In this document: piece after piece, positions 1-12,699 of the stretch | Position numbering within the stretch: the stretch's first letter is position 1 | Layout: every line of letters begins with the position of its first letter | Assembly: GCA_021018815.1 (NCBI GenBank) | Contig: JAITYX010000084.1 | Coordinates: 558,001-622,000 of the forward strand | Direction of reading: 5' to 3' | Origin: Talinum fruticosum | Taxonomy: Eukaryota > Streptophyta > Magnoliopsida > Caryophyllales > Talinaceae | DNA: 64,000 bases | Notes under the pieces: generated by a model | What the model was told of the DNA's origin: nothing | The model's input: the letters and a program-made list of their open reading frames with translations, nothing else | Database searches by the model: none | Translations under genes and position numbers: made by a program

Positions 1-230
1 TAAATTTCAGCGACGAATATTTTCAAATCCGTCGCTAATTAGTGACGGATCAGCGACGGAAAAGCGTCCGTAGCCGACCGAATTTAGCGACGCAATGATT
101 CTTCGTCGCTAGTTAGCGACGGATCAGCGACGATTACGCTTCCGTAGCTGATGGCATTCGAGTGACGGAAAGTCGTTCCGTCGCCGATTTGAATTGTCCG
201 TCGCCGATCCGTCATTGTTCCGGTCAAAAA
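1..230. repeat. CACTA copy 1, 3' subterminal repeats
   Basis: Many direct and inverted copies of a ~12-bp unit around AGCGACGGA / TCCGTCGCT crowd this stretch. In CACTA elements such subterminal repeats are binding sites for the element-encoded DNA-binding protein; that role is family knowledge and was not tested here. Confidence 0.8.
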
Positions 231-545
231 TTCTAAGTATTATTTTCTAATTATTCGTTACCTAGTACAAAAATTGTGAATGGATATACAAATCCAACAT
301 TCACATATGTGACACTTACATTTGGCATTTACATATGCCGACCACAAATAACTCATCAAAGTTGGATATACAAATCCAACTTATATGTTCAACATCATGA
401 ACAACCATAACATATTTAAAACAAATTTACAAGTTCAACACAACAAGCAAACAAAAGCTCACAAGAAACCTTAAAGACATCTAAACAGATTCGCAAAGTG
501 ATGATCACCAATATATACAAAAGTTGACATATGAATTCATGGTCC

Positions 546-2415
546 TCACTCATCCTCATCCTCTTCCTCATCCTCTTCCTCTTCCTCTTCCTCTTATGGT
601 TGTGTTGGCCGACGGTGAGATCCGGATGCTTGCTGAGAGTGTAGAAATTCATTCATACGTGCTATTGGCTCAGTGAACCTGTCGACCTTTTCTTTCAGCT
701 GCCTATTTTGCAACTCAAGCACCCGAGCATGCTCAATCCATTGCTTGTAACTCGGAATTTAAAGTATGCCATCGTTGATCTCAATTCCGAGTCATCTACA
801 GTAGAAGGTTTCGGTGATTTGAAGGGCATGGTTGGTTTCAAGTTTCTAGCTTCGGATCCAAGTCCATAAATGCAACCTTTCTTGTTCGCATTGGCTTTGA
901 CCCACAACTCATGTTGTGAAGGGGTGGAGACATGATCCTCGAAGAGTTGGGGTCATCATCTGGAAGTTTGAGTGGGTTGAGTGTTTTGCAACTCTTCCCA
1001 CTCTTTTGAAACTTGTCCTGAATATAATATAAATATTTGAGGCATGTAAATATCGCAGGTTGTTAACGAAAACAATAGATAGAAAAATATGCAAAATGCA
1101 TATATAAGGTTACTCACGTAAATGGCCTTGGATTTTTGTCGACCCATTCGTCCTTTTTTGTTTTGTGCGTACGTGAAAATAGTTGGGTCGGTAGAGGCTG
1201 AACTCCTTTAAGCTCCTTCATCTAAATAAAAAACAAGTTAGTAGAGAATCAATTTACTAATATGAACATGTTAATAGTTGCATGCGTAATCATTAAGAAA
1301 TGGGTATGTACCAATCGCCGCTTATGCTCCGTCATAGGGATTGAGCCACAATTATGGAGTGATGAACCAAGTCCCCCTTGATCAGCATGGCGGTTTTTCC
1401 GAGCTTGCTCACGGAACTTCTTGTAGTCGGCAGTTTCCCAATATTCGAGCAACTCGCACCAGTAGTTGTCACCCAACCATTTCGGCTTCTTCTTATTTTT
1501 CCTCGCCTTCAAGCATGAAGTCCTTTAATCGATCACTTCCTTTCTTTTCAAAATTTCTTCTTATTTGGACTTCATCGGTTGGAGACCAAGTGAAAAATTT
1601 CTATATAAATAAAAAGTAGTTTATAAGTTATGAAATTATAATATAATGTTCGAACATGCACAATAAGTCATTATGTTATCCGAAATTCAAAAAACTAAAG
1701 ATTTGTCATTACCTTAAACTCAAAAACCACCGATCACGTTGTGATCGAGGGACTTTACCCCATGTAGGCCAAGCTCCGTCGTACTTGCTTTGGAAGATGT
1801 GGGAAATCGTACCCACAACTTTGTCAATCGGGAAGAACCTAATCAAGAAACATATAAATTAGTTAGTTCTACTAATAACTAATATGCTTAATTTATTTTA
1901 TTCCTTATTATCACACTTACCCTTCACCATCTGGCTCAATTCGAATCTTTTCTCAGCTGCTAGCACTCGCTTGATTCAAGACTATGATGCTCGTTCCCTG
2001 CATCGGTTGGTCCATCATTTGTAGGCCTTTGTGGTGGCCTTTCTTCGGCACCAACGTGGATGCATGGTACATTATTTGTACCATATTGGTGATATGCATA
2101 TGTATTAGACAGGTTTGAGTACATATGGGGTTGCTAAGAATATGGAGGGTTTAGGAAGAAAGACCCACCCATTGGGTTTTGCATGTGTGGGAAGTTTGGG
2201 GGTTGGAAAAAAGGATGGTTAGGAATAAATGACCCCCCAATGGAGTTTGGTTGTGAGGGGAGTGTGGAGATAGTGCTCTACCTACGGAAGATTGAAGGTT
2301 ATGAGGGTTTTGAGAGGGGTAGAAGTGCTCACATCATTACCTTCCCCATCGGTAGTGGTGTTTCTAGCCCTTCCCGAGTAGCCGATCTTTTGGACCTGCC
2401 TCTACCTCTCTCCAT
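546..2415 (-). pseudogene. CACTA copy 1 second ORF (Ptta/En/Spm transposase-like), decayed
   Basis: On the minus strand, ATG at 2413-2415 opens a Gly/Arg/Pro/Asn-rich N-terminus. It is followed by a segment reading VGTISHIFQSKYDGAWPTWG (about 1740-1830) and a block with KPKWLGDNYWCELLEYWET (1410-1500), both resembling the plant Ptta/En/Spm transposase family. A coiled-coil-like tail ends in an acidic Glu/Asp run with a stop at 546-548. In this transposon class the second product is thought to bind the subterminal repeats and assist the tnp2 transposase. At least three introns or frame breaks interrupt it. The same gene in copy 2 lies at 37442-39318. I cannot separate introns from frameshifts with certainty, so the exon structure is left open. 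Confidence 0.7.
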
Positions 2416-2661
2416 TTTTCTAAACATAAACAAGTAATTCATACTATTAGTAAACATCCAACGGTTCAAGTGATTTCATATAAAACAACATATAATCAAT
2501 AGTAAACATATAAACATGTAAGCGTTAGATATAAATATTCTTCTATGAATAAATTACGCTTCAATTGTTTCACCTTCATTACATTAATAAGAATTCCTTT
2601 CATTACAACATAAATGAAAGTTATACAATATAAAACAAACCCAAAAAAAGAACATTATCAA

Positions 2662-5600
2662 CTAGCCATCATCCTCATCATCGGTGTTATCATCATCTTC
2701 TTCACTATCCTCTTCGGCATCATTGAATAGGATATGTTCTTCTTCGTCATCGGTGATGTTATCATCATCCCATTCACCTTCTTCATCTTCTTCACCATCC
2801 TCCTCTTCACTAAAATCCTCAATCTCATCTTCTCAATTTAAAATAACATCATCAACTAATTCTTCTACTGAGATTGAGTTATCAACCAAAGTTTCGGCAA
2901 AGTTTCTATTATAGGATCGATCTGTACCCATACTATCCTCTTGGAATGCAAGAGGAATAGTATATTGGTCATCAACTCTTGCCCTTGGTTTTGATGCCAC
3001 TACGACGAACCAATTCGGTTTTTCTCTAGGGACCCCTTGTGGATATGACATATAATACACCTGAGTTGCAGTGCTAGCAAATATAAAAGGATCGTACTTA
3101 CGATAACGCCTTGTACGATGCACTTCAACATACGAACTAAATTTATGGCACCGAGTTCCCGAGGATGACTAGGGTCAAACCAATCGCATTTAAACAAGCA
3201 CACACCTTTTTATTGGTTCACAACCATATTCAACTTCAACTACCTCTTGTAAGATGCCATAGTAATTATTTTGAACATGTCCTCCATCGGTTCCTTTCAC
3301 ACACACACTACAATTGAAGGTCATCCTCCCTTCATTTCGAGCCTCGGTATGAAATAACATTCCATTCACCGTGTATGTTGTCCATGTTTTCACTTTCCTT
3401 AAAGGACCTTGAGCTAATTGCATAAAGTAAACATGCTTTTCATCATGATATACTTGATAACAATGAATCCGTGTCAATAACATAGTGTTTGTTTAGTTTA
3501 TTAAAATGGAACAACCAATACTAATAAATTTGAGGCACGAGCAAAAAGTATTAATATATGATACTCACAGACTCCTTTGAACCACTCTTCGAACTCACTT
3601 TCCACCATTGCATCAATTACGAGCATCACTAACATCACCATACATAGCTCGTTTTTGGTGTTCGAAGAGGCTGAGTTCAAAGATTTTATTAAGATGACAT
3701 CATCATTTTGAATATACTATAAATTTATTGAAACGAGTGTTGAATACGACAAGATAAACTCACTCAAGGTAAGGTTTAACTTCGAACAGTTCAAGTAAAA
3801 CATGGACATGTGCAGCCGTCTTTTCCTTATCATCAAGGAAATGCGGATTGCACTTCCCAATTGGAGCACCTTCTGGTATGAATACCGAAAGAGTAGGATT
3901 GTGGTTTGGAACTTCGCTGTCTTCATTTCGTCGACTTCTAGTGCGCATACAAGGCACGTTAAAGCCGAAATAGTAAGATGCAAAATGTGTTTCTTCAAAT
4001 CGTGCGTACTTTTCAGCGATACTCCCTTCAGGCTTCAATTTGTTTCCTATGGATCTCTTCAATCGGCCAAAGAACCTCTCAAATGGATACATCCACCAGT
4101 ATTGTACCGGACCACCCAATTTTGCTTCCTCCACCAAATGAACCGGCAAGTGTTCCATCACATTGAAGAACCCAGGAGGAAATATTGTTTCCAATTTACA
4201 AAGTGTTATTGAAATATTTCGATGCATTTGCTCTAACTCCGCATCCCATAAAATAGATGAGCAAAGGTTCTTGAAGAACTCACTAATTTCAACTAGAGGC
4301 GCTAAAACCTCGTCCGGAGTGCACTAAATGCTATTGGAAGAAGGCTCTCCATGAAAACATGACAATCATGACTTTTCATGCTATGGAACTTAGTGGAGTT
4401 TGGGTCAACAAGGTATGAAATGTTAGAACAAGTAATCATCCGGCATTTTCAACTCTCTTGCCCATTCACATATTGCCCTCTTCTCGCTCCAACGTGAACA
4501 CATATTTTGCCTTCGGTTTGAGAATTTTACCATTGACTCCATGCTTTAAATTCAACTCTACACGATCACACAACTCTTCCAAATCCATTCTTGCCTTGAT
4601 GTCATCCTTTGTTTTACCATGAATATCCACAACGAGTGTTAATTATATTCTCAAAAAGGTCTTCTCAATGTGCATCACATCTAAGTTGTGGCGAAGCAAT
4701 TGATCTTTCCAATATGGAAGCTCCCAAAATATGCTTTGTTTTGTCCAATTATGATCCTTTTGAACCCCGAAATGTTAATTTCTTACTCTTACGTACTTTG
4801 GGAAAGGTTTCAACCCATTGTTTTATTTCTTCCCCTGTATAACGACGAGGAGGACCCGAATGTACGGTTTTTCCTTTTGTAAACGATGTGCTATTCCTTC
4901 GAACGCGTGACTTCGAGGCAAAACCGCCGATGGAAATCAAACCATGAAAATTTTCGGCCATTTCTAAGTGTCAATTCTTTTTTTATTCATACATACCGGG
5001 CATGACATGGCACCATGCGTACTCCATCCAGGCAATATACCATAGGCTGGGAAATCATTAATGGCCCACATCAACGCAGCCTTCATGAGAAAGTTCTCAC
5101 CTTTTGAAATATCATATGTTTCAACACCATCTTCCCATAGTGTTTTCAACTCATCAATAAGAGGCTGCAAGTACACATCAATTTTATTTTTCGGATTTGT
5201 CGGCCCTGGTATGATACATGTCAAGAACATATAAGGCGTCGTCATGCATAACTCGGTGGTAGATTATAAGGCGTAACAATGATCGGCCGGATTGAATAAG
5301 ACCTTGCGAGGTTGGCTGAATGGATTAAACCCATCCGCGCACAAACCAAGTCTTATGTTTCTAGGTTCGGATGCAAATTCGGGGTGAACTCTATCAAAAT
5401 GTTTCCATGCTTCACCATCCGAAGGATGACAGAGGACACCATCCTCTCTTACATTCTCATAATGCCATCTCATGTGCTCTGCCGTGGTTTTTGAAGCAAA
5501 CAAGCGTTGAAGTCTTGGTATTAACGGCAAGTAATATATCCTTTCAAATGGAGTTCTTTGACTTTTGCCTTGTCTTTCCCTTTGATGCTTCCATCTCGCA

Positions 5601-6379
5601 TGACCACAAAACTTGCATGAATAAAGGTTAATGTCCTCTTTGTAGAACAACATGCAACCATGTCGACAACAATCAATTTTTTAACATCCATCCCAAGATT
5701 TTTAATGACCTTCTTTGCATGGTGAATGTCACGAGGAACTCGGTTATCGGGCGGATAAATCTCCTTCATAAGTTGAGCAATTTCATTAAAGCAATTTTGA
5801 GGCATGTTGTAGTCGGACTTGATGCTCAACATTCTAACGGTGGCGAGACAACTCGAGTGTGAGTTTCATTTCCTACCCACAAAGGTCGTTGCGCAACCTC
5901 AACCATATTAAAGAAACTTTGGGCATGGGTATTTGGAGGCTCACTTGTAGAGTTTTGATTTGAGATCATGGCATCGGTGACCATATCATTCATACGGTCG
6001 ATATTTGTTTCTACATCGCCGTAGTTCATATGATTGGCGCCACTTTCATCGTTGAATATGTTAGAAGCCATTGTTTGATCCTTATGTAAATGAGGATCTA
6101 TTTCTCCATGACTAGTCCAATACCAATAATTTGGAAGAAAACCATATTGATAGAGGTGCAACTTAACTTCATCGGGATCCTTATACTTCCGATTTCGCAT
6201 TTGCGACATGGACACCTATATTGTTGATTATGTACATATTCCGATTGGCTTCTAGCTTGTGCATCAAATTCCTCAACCCCATCTAAAAACTCTTGTCTAT
6301 ACCCAACTCTACCCGGTAATAACCTACGATACATCCATCTACGATGCGTAGGCCCGTCCATATATATTCTTATTGACAT
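2662..6379 (-). pseudogene. CACTA copy 1 tnp2-family transposase, decayed
   Basis: Read on the minus strand from ATG at 6377-6379. The N-terminal transposase-associated domain starts MSIRIYMDGPTHRRWMYRRL and carries the C-P-C-R-K-C cluster near 6200. The tnp2 domain follows at about 5830-4960 with FCGHARWK, LCADGFNPFSQPRK and IPGPTNPKNKIDVYLQPL. Next come a DUF4218-type block (about 4230-3760, with PPGFFNVMEHLPVHL and MYPFERFFGRLKRS) and a DUF4216-type block (about 3480-3000, with LFKCDWFDPSHPRELGAINL). A Glu/Asp-rich tail ends at TAG 2662-2664. Lesions include a 1-nt deletion just after the cysteine cluster near 6195 relative to copy 2, plus several stops and shifts. The product would cut and join element ends; here it is not translatable as one protein. 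Confidence 0.88.
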
Positions 6380-6739
6380 TTAACAATTTATTAAATTATT
6401 AGTTAATAATACCAATACATGGAGATGTTATATGATTACATATTTTCTATAACGAACATAATCTATATATAACCATTATGTATCTATATATTTTTTTATT
6501 ATACATAAATTTCTTTAATTTCTATATTTTACTCGTAAATATTTATATCATAATTAAACTAATCATACCTAATTAGCATAAATAAACTCATATAAATATA
6601 ATTAAACTAATCATACCTAATCATACCTATAATCATACCTAATTAGCATAAACAACATCACACAACTAAACAACAAACAATTACACATATATAAATAACA
6701 AAAACCATTTACCTCAACTTCAACAATAATGTCCAACAA

Positions 6740-6985
6740 ATCCAACACACACATTTTTCTTTTCAAATTCATCCACAAACAACATTAATTTCCACCAAAT
6801 TACATATATTCATCAATTTCAAGTTACATTTTTAAAAACCCTAAATTTAACTTCAATAACATTTACTCCATAAACAACACAATTGCACATTTTTCTTCTC
6901 AAATTCATTCACAAACAACATTAATTTCCAACAAATTACATATATTCATCAATTTCAATTTCAATTTTATAAAACCATAAATCTA
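6740..6985 (-). repeat. Tandem repeat of ~125 bp in CACTA copy 1 leader
   Basis: A unit containing ACAACATTAATTTCCAMCAAA and ACATATATTCATCAATTTCA is present about twice. The matching place in copy 2 (33180-33700) holds four to five units, so the array differs in length between the copies. Confidence 0.7.
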
Positions 6986-7016
6986 ATAAAAATCAACAAA
7001 ACCATACCTCAAAACT

Positions 7017-7300
7017 ATGGGCGGCACCGGCGGCGGCACAGAGCGGCGACGGCGAAAGGACAGGCGTGTGGCGGCGGCAGCAGCGGTGCGTCGGCGGCGT
7101 CGTCCACCCGAGCGGCAGCAGCGGCGGGACACGGGTCGGGAGAAACCAAGGAGAACGGTGAAGTCTTCGGCCTTCGTGTTCCTCAAATGGCGGAGGAAGG
7201 GCGGCGGCGGCAGCAGGGGACGGCCGTGCAGGGCGGGGCCGAGTCGCCGACGGGAGTGGGGGTTGGCGATGGTGAATCGGCGGGGTTAACGCTTGGAACC
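7017..7300 (-). other. GC-rich leader of CACTA copy 1
   Basis: A CGG/GCC-rich block in otherwise AT-rich DNA, just inside the 5' subterminal repeats and upstream of the transposase. The equivalent block in copy 2 is 32830-33140. Open frames here in either direction are Arg/Ala/Pro-rich products of the base composition, and I do not call a protein. It is probably the untranslated first exon or promoter region of the transposase. Confidence 0.55.
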
Positions 7301-7369
7301 TCGACTCTCTCTCTCTCTTTGCGCTACGAAATTTAGTCCGGCCGAAGGCCGGATCTGGATATATTCATA

Positions 7370-7727
7370 ATTAGCGACGGAACGGTTCGTCAGCTGTTAC
7401 GTCGCTAATTAAAAAATTTTCATCGGCGACGGACCAGTGACGGAAAATTTCGTCGCTAATTACTAAATTAGTTTAATTTTTTTTTTTGGGTTTTGTAATA
7501 TCCGAAATATCGGCCACTTTAATATTCCGTCGCTAATTGTCACAGCGACGGCATGTTCCGCGCTAATCCCAAAATAGCGACGGATGCCTTATTCCGTTGC
7601 TAATTCAGTCGTTGTCCGAAACAGGTGTCATTTTTTGTTAGTCTCCGTCGCTGATTCCGTCACCATGTGGCGACGGAATGATTTCCGTCACCAATTTTCG
7701 TCGCTATTTAGCAGTTTTGTAGTAGTG
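7370..7727. repeat. CACTA copy 1, 5' terminal inverted repeat and subterminal repeats
   Basis: Repeated AGCGACGGA / TCCGTCGCTA units end at the terminal sequence CACTACTACAAAA (minus strand, from 7727). Density and motif match the corresponding end of copy 2. Confidence 0.85.
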
Positions 7728-8190
7728 AATGCTTAATTATCTTTGGTCTAGAAAAGTGGAATATTCGAGTCTAATATCAAAAGGCTCAAGCTCGGTTCGA
7801 ATAATTCCTAGAAAGGTCAAGTAGAAGGATATTCTAACATAGAAAGTGACCTTGACCTATCAAATAATCATTTAAGGAATAGCCTGACTAAGACAAACTC
7901 AGTAGAGAGTGACTCGGTTCTAAGTTAGCAAACACGATCGGTACTACAGGAAAATACGTTAAAAAGAATTATTTGATCATGCGATGGTTCGAGTATATTC
8001 CGAGTAGGTCGAGAATACCTCGTAGGGAAGATATATGACATAGTGATATCCGAGTCACTCAAAACAAAGACGAAAACTTAGATATGAGTTTCTATGAAGC
8101 TCGGAATGACTTGCAATCAAAACTCAAGAGAGATAGAAGTTTATACCTAAGTCTTTCACAAAATATTTAGAGTAAAAATTTGAGTCTTTA
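7728..8190 (-). mobile_element. Partial LTR of the SIRE-like copia family, split by CACTA copy 1
   Basis: This reads as the reverse complement of the start-proximal ~460 bp of the LTR at 50194-51736. Matching landmarks are the CACTCGGA-type words, the TTATACCTAAG stretch and an end like GAGTCTTTA for the expected GAGTCTTCA. It breaks off exactly at the CACTA terminus (7727), so the transposon landed in this LTR and the other part lies off-window to the left. Confidence 0.7.
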
Positions 8191-8826
8191 ACAAAAAAAA
8201 TACAACCGTCAAAAGCCAACGATAAAACACTTCAAGAATTAAAAACCAAAGTCCGAGCACCGATCCGAGTCAACACTTCCTAATTTCTTAGCTCTTGTCA
8301 CTTCTTGCCCAACATTAACATGCTTTTCTTTCCCTAAAATCATTTTAAAAAACATAAAAATAAGAATGAGCCAAAGGCCCGAGTGCGCTACCCGTGTACT
8401 TGTAAAAATATATATTATAAAAGTCGGTGAGCGCGCGCAGATAATTAAAATCGGTTTCAAAAGCTGTTTATGTGTACAAGCGAAGTAATTTCACTATGCA
8501 TTAATCATTAAAATAGTTTAGGACCCCTTTACGTACATGTGGATGCCATGACGATTCCGTGATATCATCATATATGTAATCGTGACTATATAAATGATTC
8601 ATTCATTTATCTCGATCGATCAAGGAGGGCCCTCGTGAACTGTAACTATAACCGTGAACTGTAATCGTATCTCCGAAGGATCAAGGAGGGCCCTTGTGAA
8701 CTGTGAACTGTAATTGTGACTATATCTATGACTGTGAGTCTGTGAAGTGGGTCCAAATTATTTCTATGATCAAAATTGTAAACTCATTAATAAAGATTAA
8801 TATTTTGAAAAGGTACAAGCAATAAG
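8191..8826. other. Non-coding spacer with a short tandem repeat
   Basis: There is no supportable gene. At about 8620-8745 the phrase GATCAAGGAGGGCCC followed by TGTGAACTGTAA-type words occurs twice, with further GTGACTAT repeats. The rest is AT-rich unique sequence. Confidence 0.6.
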
Positions 8827-11750
8827 CGAAGGTTTGCTCTTGGAGAGTCTTAGTCACCCTAAAGGGCGTGAATAGGGTGATGAGGAAATTTTAACAAACT
8901 TAGAAGATTTAAGCTTAGAAGATAATGAATCGGACAATTTGAGTCTAGATTGGACTCGAGAAAACTATAAACTCATATATACGTGGAAACCCTCCCAGGC
9001 GAGAAAACCACGGACGAGTGCCAGTCCAAGCACCAAGTCAAATCCACTATTTTGAATCCACAAAATACAGTAGACCGACTAAACCAGAATTGCTCCCTTA
9101 AACAATTCCTTACAGAGTTTTCCTATATTTAGAAATTCCCTTATATGATCTAATACTTCCTAACCGAGTTAACCTTTACAGCTAGGGATGAAGGTTTGCT
9201 CTTGGAGAGACTGAGTCACCTTAGAGGGGGTGAATAGGGTGATGAGGAATTTTAAACAAATAAAGGAAGAATAAAACTAGAGATGACTCCGTGGAGAGTC
9301 CGAGTCTAGATTGGACTCAGAAAGTTACGTGGTAACCCTCCGGGGCGGAAAACCACTGTCGGTGCTAATCCAAGCACCAAGTCAAAATCCACTATTTTGA
9401 ATCCACAAAATATAGTAGAAAGACTCAACCAGAATTGCTCCCTTAGACAATTCCTTACAAGATTTTCCTAGACTTAGAAATTACCTTATCCGATTTGGTA
9501 CTTCCTAAGTGAGGTAGCCTTTACGAGTTAGGGACAACCGAGTTGAGCTAACCCTTACAGCTCAGTCAAGGGACCTTACTTAGAAAGTAAGAATGAATGT
9601 TTTTAAAGCTGATTACAAGACCTTACAACTCGGAAAGATATTAAGTAGAAGATTGAGTATAAATACAATGACTTTTGCTTAAGTACGTGTATTGACAGAT
9701 TGGTTCAACAATCTTCAAGTCTTGAGAGTTGGCTTCTATTTATAGATAACCAAGCGGATTAGCCGTTGTGACTATCTTCCGATTGGAAGTCCTTTGTGAC
9801 CGTTGTAATGGATTTTCTAAGTCACTCAAAAATATCCATTGAGGTGTTAACGTTGAGCAATGGCTCTTGACTCCTTTGGAAGTCCCAATCCACTAGTGGT
9901 GTCTAAAAAGTAGGGTGGAAACCACCGTTGAGCTTAGTGTTGTGGATTTCCGGTTTTAAAAGCAGACAACCACGACACGAGTGTCCGGGCCTTGGTCGGA
10001 GGTGGAAAAAGCCTTGTCTGCTTGGTGATTTGACGTTTGAAGCCGGTTACTTTTGTAATTCAAAAATATGATAGCCTCGTTTAAATAACCTACAAAAGTA
10101 AATCAATTTGGTTCTCAAAGTATAAAATACTTTAGTCCAAGATTAGACACGAGATAATAATTTTAATTAAGATAATTAAGTGCATAATTATCCGAGTCGA
10201 AAAGAAATAGAATTTTCCGAGTCTAATATCCATTATACTCAAATTCCATCTGAGTAAGTCTAGAGGCAAAGCAAGTCGGGTAAATAACATCAAAGTGGAA
10301 AGACTTGATCTAGATCGCCAATGTTCAAACCAAGCATGCTAGAACAAGTGTTTGAACATGTAATATATCTTAGTGTTGTCCGAGTGACTCGAAACTGTGT
10401 GTGAAATGATAAACAAGACTATGCTTTCCGAGTTAGTCGAGTCAAAAGAGAATATATACGATAGATTCCGTAACACTCGGAAAAGATGCTTTGTATCACT
10501 CGGAAAAGTCTGTTAAAGCGGATAGAATGACTTTTAATCAAAACCTTATGAGAGATGAAGTCTTATACATGATCCCTTGATGGAACTCAGAATGATATAT
10601 ATGTAAGGTTTGAGTCTTCAAGCGACAACTAAGCTAAGTTAACCCTTACAGCTCGGTTAAGAGACCTTACTCGAAAGTAAGAAAGAGTATGTAATCGATT
10701 ACAAGACTTTACAACTCGGAAAGTAAGAATTACAAGTTGGGAGTTATAAGTAGAAGATTGAGTATGAATACAATGACTTTTTCTTAAGTAATGTGCATCG
10801 ACAATAATTCCAAGCAATCCTCAAGTCTTAAGAGTTGGCTTCTATTTATAGATGACCAAGCAGATTAGCCGTTGTGACTAATTTCGAATAGAAGTCCTTT
10901 GTGACCGTTGTAATGGTTCTTCTAAGTCACTCGGAAAATATCCGTTGAGATGTGAACATTGTGCAACGACTCTTGACTCCAAAAGGTGTTCCACTCAGCT
11001 GATGGTGGCTAAAAAGTAAGGTGGAAACCGCCGTTGAGCTAGCGTTGAAGTTTTCCAATTTTGGAAACAGGACAACGTTGACACGGCGTTTGCGCCTTGT
11101 TCGAAGTAGAAAAGCCCTTTCGTTGGTGATTGAAAACTTGAAGCGGTTACTTTTGTAATTCAAAAATTAGATAACCTCATTTGGATAACCTACAAAGGTA
11201 AACCACTTTGGTTCTCAAAGTATAAAATACTTTGGTCCAAGATTAGGCATAGATAATAATTTAATTAAGACAATTATGTTTATAATTATCTTAGGCCTAG
11301 AAGAGTGGAATTTTCTGAGTCTAATGGTCATTATACTCAAATTCGTTCGGAGTCAATCCTTAGAAAGATCAAGTTATAGAGTGAAAATATTAGAGTATAC
11401 ATACTTGATCCTGGACAAATAATTCTTAAACAAATATGTTGACTTAGAAAGTTGAATTAACGTAATAATTCACTCTTCTTCGGAATGTGCGATCGGAACT
11501 CGGATAAGAAGTGTTAGAAAGAATATTTGAACATGCGATAAGTCTGAATGATCTCCGAGTGACTCGAAACATAATTGTGAGAAGATAGACGAGAATGTGT
11601 TTTCTAAGTCAATCAAAATCGAATGAAAACATATAAAGTAGTTTCTATAACACTCGGAATGATTTGTAATCAAAATTTAGGAGAGATGAGGTTTGTACCT
11701 GAGTCTTTTGGTAGTACTCGGACTAATATAGTTTCGAGTCTAAGTCTTCA
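8827..11750 (-). mobile_element. Solo LTR of the SIRE-like copia family, interrupted by a second LTR
   Basis: The two flanking pieces, 8827-9188 and 10626-11750, join into about 1490 bp that matches the reverse complement of the 50194-51736 LTR, including its TTGCTCTTGGAGAG start and TAAGTCTTCA end. The flanks are ATAAG (8822-8826) and ATAAC (11751-11755), a 5-bp target duplication with one mismatch. No internal retroelement sequence lies beside it, so it is a solo LTR left by recombination between two LTRs. Confidence 0.8.
9189..10620 (-). mobile_element. Nested solo LTR, same SIRE-like family
   Basis: A full-length LTR of 1432 bp on the minus strand, from TGAAGGTTTGCTCTTGG (9189) to TGAGTCTTCA (10620), inserted in the older LTR of its own family. 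Direct flanks are AGGGA (9184-9188) and AGCGA (10621-10625), a target duplication with one change. The surrounding LTR resumes at the expected base, which supports the nesting. Confidence 0.85.
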
Positions 11751-11755
11751 ATAAC

Positions 11756-12215
11756 GTACCTTAGATATTATTTATTCTCCTTTTTACACTCCCACGTTCA
11801 ACCCATTCTTCTTGTATATTTCAGTTTGGTATCTTTGCTCACAAGAATCCAACTTGTGAATTTCTAGCAATGTACATTAATTAATTAATTGATGTAACCT
11901 CTAATTATCTTGAATCTTTAATGACTTATTATTATTTATTTAGTTATTAATAAGCTCCTTTAATTTAATAAATGACTTCCATCATTTAAAACTTGAAATC
12001 ACATCTTAACCTTGCATTTAACCATTTCATATCCATTCCACTTGCAATCTAATAGTTATCTCGTACATAGATTCAATTGGAGACGTTGCCCTTCGCTTAA
12101 CAACTAACTCAGGTCATCATACTCTTTAAATACTTCTTTCGACATCCCACACTATGCATTTACGATTGAATCGAACAAAACACTTTTATTTATCCTATCT
12201 ATACAATCAAATTAA

Positions 12216-12219
<4 letters not shown>
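11756..12219. other. AT-rich non-coding DNA
   Basis: I see no gene, RNA gene or clear repeat here; ORFs are short and unsupported. Confidence 0.5.

Positions 12220-12310
<91 letters not shown>
12220..12310. repeat. (AT)n microsatellite
   Basis: About 45 uninterrupted TA units. The length is prone to polymorphism and assembly collapse. Confidence 0.95.
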
Positions 12311-12313
<3 letters not shown>

Positions 12314-12699
12314 CTCACATATGAGCTCCTTGTTGTCTTAATTGACTCAAAAATTAAAACACTTTCAGTAATATATAATTTAGACAAATATTAGCACTAC
12401 TATAATCAAGACTCTACCCTACCTTAGTAAAATAACCTAAAATATGTCTTTTGTGTTAATTAATTAGTATAGTTTGTGATTCAATATCAAGGACCTCTTC
12501 CTACAACAATGTCTCCATGGCAATACATAATCAGAATAATCCTTTCATACTCATATAGAAGTTACACACGCATCTTCACAATTATAAGTAAACCCAATTT
12601 AATTTCCAATACCATATGAACATATACTCAACCCTAAATTCACATATAACCATATTTCAATTACTCCCCAAAATTCCTCCAATTCCACCACAACCAATT

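Larger units (their letters stand above)
1..7727 (-). mobile_element. CACTA (En/Spm-type) DNA transposon, copy 1, left end outside window
   Basis: The right boundary reads TAGTAGTG at 7720-7727, the reverse complement of the canonical CACTACTACAAAA end, so this is the 5' end of an element lying on the minus strand. Inside are arrays of a subterminal motif (TTAGCGACGGA and its complement), a GC-rich leader, a tnp2-family transposase and a second ORF of the Ptta/En/Spm type. Order and sequence match the complete copy at 32453-40005. By that comparison about 100 bp of the 3' end lies left of base 1, so only one terminus and one flank (AAT) can be seen here. It sits inside a copia-type LTR. Both ORFs carry frameshifts, but unlike copy 2 the central tnp2 segment is present. 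Confidence 0.9.

Noticed and set aside
2684..2914. Ser-rich plus-strand ORF (and 36811-37236 minus)
   Set aside because: Antisense of the Glu/Asp-rich tail of the tnp2-family transposase.
7017..7289. Arg/Ala-rich plus-strand ORF (and its counterpart at 32921-33130 minus)
   Set aside because: Antisense reading of the GC-rich CACTA leader; the frame is open because of composition.
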